NCBI RefSeq assembly: GCF_900188375.1
Contig: NZ_FZOO01000011.1
Coordinates: 1 to 64,000 of the forward strand
Direction of reading: 5' to 3'
Length of the DNA stretch: 64,000 nt
Source of the DNA: Geodermatophilus pulveris
Lineage (GTDB): Bacteria > Actinomycetota > Actinomycetes > Mycobacteriales > Geodermatophilaceae
The notes beneath the pieces are model-generated. The model made no database searches. It had not been told where the DNA came from and saw only the letters and a program-made list of their open reading frames with translations. Shown in pieces: positions 58,141 to 64,000 of the stretch. Both the position numbers and the translations under genes were made by a program. Numbering within the stretch: position 1 is the stretch's first letter; the number at the start of each line of letters is the position of its first letter.

Positions 58141-59451
58141 ATGAGCACCGACCCCCGCCGGCGGGTGCCGCGCACCGACACGCTGCTGGCCGACCCCCAG
58201 CTGGCCGCCGCCGCCGGCCGGCTGGGCCGCGACCTGGTCAAGGCCGCCGTCCAGGAGGTCCAGCAGCGCGTCCGGGACGGCGCCGTCGCCCCGGACGACG
58301 CCGTGGGCGCCGTGCTGGCCGGCCTGCCGGCGACGCCGAGCAGCCTGCGGCCGGTGCTCAACGCGACCGGCGTGCTGGTGCACACCAACCTCGGCCGGGC
58401 ACCGCTGTCGGAGGCCGCGGTCCAGGCGGTCGTCGCCGCCAGCGGCACCACCGACGTGGAGCTGGACCTGGCCACCGGCCGCCGCGGCCCGCGCGGGGAG
58501 GCGGCGCTGGCCGCGCTGCGCGAGGCCGTCCCGGCCGCGGAGGCCGCGCTGGTGGTCAACAACTGCGCCGCGGCCCTGGCCCTGGTGGCCACCGCCCTGG
58601 GCGGGGAGCTGGTCATCGCCCGGGGCGAGCTGGTCGAGATCGGCGACGGCTTCCGCATCCCCGAGCTGCTGGAGGCCACCGGGGCCCGGCTGCGCGAGGT
58701 CGGCACCACCAACCGGGTGGCGCTCGGGGACTACACCCGCGCCCTCGGCCCGGGCACCGGCGCGGTGCTCAAGGTGCACCCGTCGAACTTCGTCGTCCGC
58801 GGCTTCACCCGGGCGGTCGAGGTGGCCGAGCTGGCCGCCGGCCTGGCCGGCACCGGAGTCCCCCTGGTCGCCGACGTCGGGTCCGGCCTGCTGCGCCCGC
58901 ACCCGGTGCTGCCCGGGGAGCCGGACCTGCAGACCGCGCTGGCCGACGGCGCGGACCTGGTGCTGTCCAGCGGCGACAAGCTGCTCGGCGGGCCGCAGGC
59001 CGGGCTGGTGCTCGGCCGCGCCGACCTGGTGCAGCGGCTGCGTCGGCACCCGCTCCACCGGGCGTTCCGGGTCGACAAGACGACCCTCGCCGCGCTGGAG
59101 GCCACGCTGCGCGGCCCGCGGCCGCCGGTGCAGCGGATGCTCGCCGCCGACCCCGCCGGGCTGCGCACCCGGGCCGCCGCGCTCGCCGCCCGGCTGGCCG
59201 CGGCCGGCCTGGACGCGGTCGCGGTCGACGCGCAGGCCCGCGTCGGCGGGGGAGGGGCGCCGGAGCACCCGCTGCCCAGCGCCGCCGTCTCCCTGCCCGC
59301 GGAGTTCGCCGCCCCGCTGCGCGCGGGCACCCCGCCGGTGGTCGGGTACGTCGCGGACGGCCGCACCCTGCTCGACCTGCGCAGCCTGGCGCCGGCGGAC
59401 GACGACGCGCTCGCGGCCGCGGTGCTGGAGGTGGCCCGCCGGTGGACGTGA
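58141..59451 (+). CDS. selA: L-seryl-tRNA(Sec) selenium transferase
   Basis: The 436-residue PLP enzyme has its Schiff-base Lys280 in LSSGDKLLGGPQAG, the VLNATGVLVHTNLGR block near residue 75 and VNNCAAAL. It converts Ser-tRNA-Sec to Sec-tRNA-Sec with selenophosphate. The start follows TACCCT by eight bases with no Shine-Dalgarno. It overlaps selB. Confidence 0.96.
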   Translation: MSTDPRRRVPRTDTLLADPQLAAAAGRLGRDLVKAAVQEVQQRVRDGAVAPDDAVGAVLAGLPATPSSLRPVLNATGVLVHTNLGRAPLSEAAVQAVVAASGTTDVELDLATGRRGPRGEAALAALREAVPAAEAALVVNNCAAALALVATALGGELVIARGELVEIGDGFRIPELLEATGARLREVGTTNRVALGDYTRALGPGTGAVLKVHPSNFVVRGFTRAVEVAELAAGLAGTGVPLVADVGSGLLRPHPVLPGEPDLQTALADGADLVLSSGDKLLGGPQAGLVLGRADLVQRLRRHPLHRAFRVDKTTLAALEATLRGPRPPVQRMLAADPAGLRTRAAALAARLAAAGLDAVAVDAQARVGGGGAPEHPLPSAAVSLPAEFAAPLRAGTPPVVGYVADGRTLLDLRSLAPADDDALAAAVLEVARRWT

Positions 59452-61214
59452 CGGGGATGCAGGTCATCGCCACCGCCGGGCACGTCGACCACGGCAAGTC
59501 CACGCTGGTCCGCGCGCTCACCGGCATGGAGCCCGACCGGTGGGAGGAGGAGCGCCGCCGCGGGCTGACCATCGACCTCGGCTTCGCCTGGACGACGCTG
59601 CCCTCGGGCCGCCGGCTCGCCGTCGTCGACGTGCCCGGGCACGAGCGCTTCGTCGGCAACATGCTCGCCGGCGTGGGCTCGGTGCCGGCCGCCCTGGTGG
59701 TGGTCGCGGCCGACGACGGCTGGTCGGCGCAGACGGCCGAGCACGTCGCCGTCCTGGACGCCCTCGGCGTGCGGCACGCGCTGCTCGCGGTCACCAAGGC
59801 CGACCTCGCCGACCCGGGGCCGGTGCTCGCCGACGTCCGGGAGCGGCTGGCGGGCACGTCGATGGGTGCGGTGCCTGGGGTGGCCGTGAGCGCGCCCACC
59901 GGGCGCGGCGTGCCCGAGCTGGCCGCCTCCCTGGAGGCGCTGCTGGCCGGGCTGCCCGCGCCGGACCGGGACGCGCCGGTGCGGCTGTGGGTGGACCGCG
60001 CCTTCCCGGTGAAGGGCGCCGGCACGGTGGTCACCGGCACCCTCGCCGCGGGCCGGGTCGCCGCCGGGGACCGGCTGACCCTGGGCGGCCGGGAGGTCGG
60101 CGTGCGCGGCGTGCACTCCCTCGGCCGGCCGGTCGAGCGGGCCGAGGCGACCGCGCGGGTGGCTCTGAACCTGCGCGGCACCTCCGTCGAGGAGGTCGCC
60201 CGCGGCGACGCGCTGCTCACCCCCGGCGCGTTCCGCGACACCGGCGAGCTGGACGTCACGCTGGCCCGCGAGGTCGACGACCGGCTGCCCGCCGAGGTCG
60301 TCGTGCACGTGGGCTCCGCGGCGGTCGCCGCGCGGCTGCGCCCGCTGGAGGGGTCGGCGGTCCGGCTGCGGCTGGCCGCGCCGCTGCCGCTGCGGGTCGG
60401 CGACCGGTTGCTGCTCCGGGATCCGGGTGCCCGCCGGGTGCACGGCGCCGACGTCCGGGACGTCGACCCGCCGGAGCTGCGCCGCCGCGGCGCGGCCCGC
60501 CGGCGCGCCGAGGAGCTGGCCGCCCGGCCGGACGGCGCGGCGGGGGCGGCCGCCGAGCTCGCCCGGCGGCGGTTCGTCCGCGCCCAGGACTTCGCCGCGA
60601 TGGGCTGGTCGGTGCCACCGGACGCGGCGACCGTGGGCCCCTGGCTGCTCGCCCCCGGGCTCGTGGACGAGCTGGCCGCCGCGCTGCCCGGGATCGTCGC
60701 CCGCTACCGGCAGCTGCGCCCGCTGGAGCCCGGGCCGCCGGTCGCCGTCGCCCGCCGGGCGCTGGAGCTGCCCGACGACGAGCTGGTGCCCGCCGCCGTC
60801 CGCCCCCCGCTCGCCCTGCGGGAGGGCCGGGTCGTCGCGGCGACCGCCGGCCTGCCCGGACCGGTGCAGCGGGTCGTCGACGCCGTCCGCGCCCGGCTGG
60901 CCGCCGACCCCTTCGCCGCGCCGGACGCCGAGGAGCTGCGCGCCGCCGGGCTCGGACCGCGGGAGCTGGCCGCCGCCGTGCGCGACGGGCAGCTGGTGCG
61001 GATCGCCGACGGCGTGTACCTCGCGCCCGGGGTCGCCGAGCAGGCGCGGGCCCGGCTGGCCGCCGTCCCCGCGCCGTTCACGCTGAGCCAGGCCCGCTCG
61101 GCGTGGGGGACCAGCCGGCGGGTCGCCGTCCCGCTGATGGAGTGGCTGGACGCCCGCGGCGTCACCGAGCGGCTGCCGGACAGCACCCGCCGGCTGCGGT
61201 CGTCGCCCGGCTGA
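59442..61214 (+). CDS. selB: selenocysteine-specific elongation factor SelB
   Basis: The protein of about 590 residues has an EF-Tu-like G domain (TAGHVDHGKSTL; DVPGHERFV; TKAD), beta-barrel domains (FPVKGAGTVVTGTL) and a C-terminal winged-helix region ending near ARGVTERLPDSTRRL, which should bind the SECIS hairpin. It delivers Sec-tRNA, here to UAG if the tRNA reading is right. GGAGG lies ten bases before GTG 59442; GTG 59448, giving a 4-base overlap with selA, is an alternative start. Confidence 0.95.
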   Translation: MDVTGMQVIATAGHVDHGKSTLVRALTGMEPDRWEEERRRGLTIDLGFAWTTLPSGRRLAVVDVPGHERFVGNMLAGVGSVPAALVVVAADDGWSAQTAEHVAVLDALGVRHALLAVTKADLADPGPVLADVRERLAGTSMGAVPGVAVSAPTGRGVPELAASLEALLAGLPAPDRDAPVRLWVDRAFPVKGAGTVVTGTLAAGRVAAGDRLTLGGREVGVRGVHSLGRPVERAEATARVALNLRGTSVEEVARGDALLTPGAFRDTGELDVTLAREVDDRLPAEVVVHVGSAAVAARLRPLEGSAVRLRLAAPLPLRVGDRLLLRDPGARRVHGADVRDVDPPELRRRGAARRRAEELAARPDGAAGAAAELARRRFVRAQDFAAMGWSVPPDAATVGPWLLAPGLVDELAAALPGIVARYRQLRPLEPGPPVAVARRALELPDDELVPAAVRPPLALREGRVVAATAGLPGPVQRVVDAVRARLAADPFAAPDAEELRAAGLGPRELAAAVRDGQLVRIADGVYLAPGVAEQARARLAAVPAPFTLSQARSAWGTSRRVAVPLMEWLDARGVTERLPDSTRRLRSSPG

Positions 61215-61226
61215 CCAGCTCTCCGG

Positions 61227-64000
61227 TCAGCCCTCGCCGAGTGGCGTCAACCCGATGATGCGGTCGGGCTCGCTGCCCTCCGCGCCGTCGGTCGCCCGGT
61301 GGGTGATCCAGTCCTCCACCGCGGCCAGCGCCTGCTCGACGAACGGGTGGACGGCGGCACCGCCGTGGCCCATCTCGGGGATCAGGTAGGTGCGCAGCAG
61401 GGCGTCGTCGCCCGACCGGGCGACCAGTTCCTCGTAGGCGCCGGCCTCCTTCGGCGTGACGATGGTGTCGGCCGTGCCGTGGCCGACGACGACCGGCCGG
61501 CGGAGGTCGCCGGTGAGGTCGAGCAGGCGCATCTCGGCCTGCGCTGCGGCCGGCGCCGCGTGGGCGTCCCAGGCCTTCAGCTCGTCGAGGGAGACCGTGC
61601 CGTCGCCGTCCGGGTCGTAGGTGGGGTCCCACTCGCCGATCGAGTCGCCGAGGTAGCCGACGGCGGACACGTACGCCTCCGGCCACTCGCGCTCGGAGCC
61701 CGGTGCACGGCCGACGTCGTAGGTGGAGCCCCCGCGCAGCTCGGCCGGGATCGAGTAGATGGCCGCCAGCGCGTCGGACTGCTCCGGGGTCAGCGGCGGG
61801 TCCACGTCGCCCCCGCCGGCGGCGATGACGTCGCCGATGCGCGGCTCGATGACGTCGTAGTTGCGCAGGAAGACCGGGAAGGCGCCCCACATCTCCAGGC
61901 CGGAGTTGTAGCCGTACATGCTCACCCCGCCGTCGTAGAGCTCGGGGAACGACTCGACCAGCCACTTGGTGTGGTGCCCGCCGTTGGAACCGCCGGCCAG
62001 CAGGCTGCGGTCGGGCTGCTGCCCGTAGTGGGCGGTCACCACGCCGGTGGCGTGCTGGGTCAGCTCCGCGAGGCGACGGCGGGACTCGTGGTAGGAGTCC
62101 TCCGGCTCGTCCGCGATGGTGTACCGGTTCCAGCCCTCGTCGCTGGCGGCGTAGGCGTAACCCTGGCGCAGCGCGATGTCCTTGTAGACCGCGTCGTTGC
62201 TGAACTCGTCGCCGGAGAACCCCCGGCTGGAGGTCAGCAGGCCGCCGTTCCAGTCCTCGGGCAGGGCGAGCTGGTAGGCGGCGTCACCGATGCTGCCGTG
62301 GACGTAGCGGTGACCGACCGGGTCGGCCCGGCGTTCGTCGGCGTCGACCACCGGCGTCTGGTCGGCCAGCGCCGACCCGGGGTCCACGCCCGGGCCGTCC
62401 GGCACCACGAGGACGCGCAGCCCCGGCCGGTCCCGGCCGGGGGTGGCGAACCCGACGACGTGGGCGGTCTGGTGCGAGCCGGCTCCCGCGACCACGTCGC
62501 CGACCACGGCGAGCACCTCGTCACTGCCGGCGGCCAGCAGGCGCACGTCGTGGGTCCCAGCGTCCAGGCGCAGGAGACCGCTGTCCTCACCGGTGGCGAT
62601 CCCGGTGGCGACCGTGGCCCACTCCCCGTCCGGCGTGGCGCGGACCTGGACGTCCACGGCACCCAGGTCGGGGCCGGCGTGCGCGACGCGCAGTCCCGCG
62701 GACGGTGCCCCGGGGTCGGCGGGAGCGTCCAGCACCGACAGCGCCAGCGGCACGCCGTCGCCGGTCGCCGAGCCCACGACGCCCACCGTCACCGGTTCCG
62801 CCCCGGCGGAGACGGTCCCCGCGAGCAGGGCGTGGTCGGCGGTGGTCGACGGTGCGGCCCGCACCTCGACGCGGTGCCGGCCGGGGGCCACGGGTACCAG
62901 GTCACCGAGGGTCCCGAACTCCGCCGACTCGACGACCCGCTCGCCGTCGACCCACACGTCCACCGGACCGGCGTCCGGGGCGGCGTGCACCACCCACAGC
63001 GCCCCGCTGCGGCTGGTACCGGGCAGGACGTCGCTCAGGTAGGCGGCCTGCACCGCACTGCGGGCGTCGGCGGGCAGGAGCAGCCGGTCGGCGACCAGCG
63101 CGTCGGCCGCGGCGCGCACGGCCTGCACGTACCCCTCGTGGGTGCCGTACAGGTCCTGCAGGGTGGGCCGCTCGTCGCCGTCGACGGCGTCCGCGGCGGT
63201 GCCCGCCAGCGGGACCTGCATGCCGGTCAGGCCGCACACGTCGCCGACGGTGTAGGGCTCGGCCTGCAGGTTCCACCCGGTCAGCGTCGCGGTCGGGGCG
63301 GCCACCTCGGGCAGCTCCAGGCCGCCTTCGTCGATGCCGACCGCGTCGACGCTCGGGACGCGCACGTCGTAGGGCTGCACGACGTCGGCGTGCCGCCAGT
63401 CGTCGATGATGCCCGCGTTGCCCACCACCCGGGGGCCGAAGTCACGCTCGGCCGCGGCGTTGTACAGCCCGGTGTACCCGACGCCCGGGATCGCCGGGAA
63501 CCCGGTGGCGTCCCGGTCGCTCGCGACCAGCGTCCCGCCCGCGATGGACGGCGCACGGCTCGCGGGCGGTTCCGTGCCGTCGACCACCCACTCGTCCAGC
63601 GAGACGAGCAGGGCGCGCAGCGCCGGCCCGACGTGCGTGGGGTTGCTCGCCTGCTGGCAGGTGCCGGGCGTGGGCTCCGCGTTCGCGGCCGCGAAGTGCT
63701 GGGAGCCGGAGAGCAGGTACTGGCGCACCGTGTCCGGGAGCGCGACGTCGTGGCCGAACCCGTCGGTGCTCACCAGGGACGCCTGGAACTGCCAGTACTC
63801 CGTCGAGCTGTCGGTGTGCACCACGAGGGGGTCGGTGGCCGGCCGCGTGAGGATGCCGTCCGTCCGCCCCGAGACCGGGTCCTGCCGGACCCCGTAGTTG
63901 AACGGGAAGCCGACGTAGGGCATGTAGCGGTCGCGGTGCTGCGTGGAGAACGGGTTGGGCTGGGCGAAGCGGTAGTTCAGGAACAGCTTCTGCGCCCCGG
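61227..64000 (-). CDS. large alpha/beta-hydrolase: Abhydrolase_10 + DUF4397 + esterase domain (5' end beyond window)
   Basis: The frame is open past the right edge; upstream of the first internal ATG it still reads QKLFLNYRFAQPNPFSTQHR, so the true start is outside. The visible 924 residues comprise an Abhydrolase_10-like region (PYVGFPFNYGV), two DUF4397-like beta segments (LWVVHAAPDAGPVDVWVDG; GLRVAHAGPDLGAVDV) and a C-terminal alpha/beta-hydrolase with nucleophile Ser in AGGSNGGHH, Asp in GTADTIV and His in PEMGHGG. An EF-hand-like loop (DPDGDGTVSLDEL) lies between. It is probably secreted; the substrate is unknown. Confidence 0.8.
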   Translation of the reverse strand, partial: GAQKLFLNYRFAQPNPFSTQHRDRYMPYVGFPFNYGVRQDPVSGRTDGILTRPATDPLVVHTDSSTEYWQFQASLVSTDGFGHDVALPDTVRQYLLSGSQHFAAANAEPTPGTCQQASNPTHVGPALRALLVSLDEWVVDGTEPPASRAPSIAGGTLVASDRDATGFPAIPGVGYTGLYNAAAERDFGPRVVGNAGIIDDWRHADVVQPYDVRVPSVDAVGIDEGGLELPEVAAPTATLTGWNLQAEPYTVGDVCGLTGMQVPLAGTAADAVDGDERPTLQDLYGTHEGYVQAVRAAADALVADRLLLPADARSAVQAAYLSDVLPGTSRSGALWVVHAAPDAGPVDVWVDGERVVESAEFGTLGDLVPVAPGRHRVEVRAAPSTTADHALLAGTVSAGAEPVTVGVVGSATGDGVPLALSVLDAPADPGAPSAGLRVAHAGPDLGAVDVQVRATPDGEWATVATGIATGEDSGLLRLDAGTHDVRLLAAGSDEVLAVVGDVVAGAGSHQTAHVVGFATPGRDRPGLRVLVVPDGPGVDPGSALADQTPVVDADERRADPVGHRYVHGSIGDAAYQLALPEDWNGGLLTSSRGFSGDEFSNDAVYKDIALRQGYAYAASDEGWNRYTIADEPEDSYHESRRRLAELTQHATGVVTAHYGQQPDRSLLAGGSNGGHHTKWLVESFPELYDGGVSMYGYNSGLEMWGAFPVFLRNYDVIEPRIGDVIAAGGGDVDPPLTPEQSDALAAIYSIPAELRGGSTYDVGRAPGSEREWPEAYVSAVGYLGDSIGEWDPTYDPDGDGTVSLDELKAWDAHAAPAAAQAEMRLLDLTGDLRRPVVVGHGTADTIVTPKEAGAYEELVARSGDDALLRTYLIPEMGHGGAAVHPFVEQALAAVEDWITHRATDGAEGSEPDRIIGLTPLGEG

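Overview
The window is very GC-rich with GTG/ATG starts, actinobacterial gene families and actinobacterial gene order (tig-clpP1-clpP2-clpX; valS-folC-DUF4233-ndk; rne-rplU-rpmA-obg-proB; nadD-rsfS; comEA-comEC-holA-rpsT-lepA). It carries mycothiol-type enzymes, an Mrf/PacL-type zinc biology shared with mycobacteria, and a selenocysteine locus whose tRNA-Sec has anticodon CUA. UAG-decoding tRNA-Sec has been reported for Geodermatophilus and Blastococcus, so a member of the Geodermatophilaceae is the best guess. No organism name can be proved from the window alone.

Layout. 1-195: two tandem palindromic units that may be the end of an insertion element. 196-4780: trigger factor and the Clp protease genes. 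4.9-7 kb: an AbiEi/DUF559 protein and an MpaB-type oxygenase. 7-13.7 kb: valS (reverse), folC, DUF4233, a secreted subtilase with duplicated FN3 domains, and ndk. 13.7-16.3 kb: an ABC-2 exporter. 16.4-25.8 kb: radical SAM protein, DUF2344 protein, RNase E/G, L21, L27, Obg and ProB. 25.8-39.7 kb: an accessory block between proB and proA holding peptide deformylase, a PEP-mutase-family protein, a MarR/mycothiol-enzyme divergon, a PacL-CtpC metal exporter, a broken DUF222-HNH gene and a zinc-starvation regulon. 39.9-53.7 kb: proA, MoxR-CoxE pair, nadD-rsfS, phosphatase, DegV, competence genes, holA, rpsT, lepA, MOSC. 53.7-57 kb: ATPase-less Clp_N protein with its HTH partner, a glycosylase remnant, a reductase and a DGPF/ECF42 fusion. 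57-61.2 kb: selD (reverse), selC, selA, selB. 61.2-64 kb: a large secreted-type hydrolase running off the right edge.

Two systems stand out. The first is a complete Sec-insertion module (SelD makes selenophosphate, SelA converts Ser-tRNA-Sec to Sec-tRNA-Sec, SelB delivers it) around a tRNA-Sec that should read UAG rather than UGA, while UAG still ends at least seven genes in the same window. The second is a compact zinc-limitation island: Zur, ZnuABC, cysteine-free ribosomal proteins S14, L33, L28 and L31, and the ribosome-hibernation recruitment factor Mrf, linked by two similar Zur-box-like palindromes.

Many start codons sit about 6-9 nt downstream of a TANNNT hexamer with no Shine-Dalgarno sequence, which suggests widespread leaderless transcription. 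Several loci show decay (internal stop, frameshifts, an in-frame deletion fusion). No CRISPR array, rRNA or protein-coding transposase was seen.
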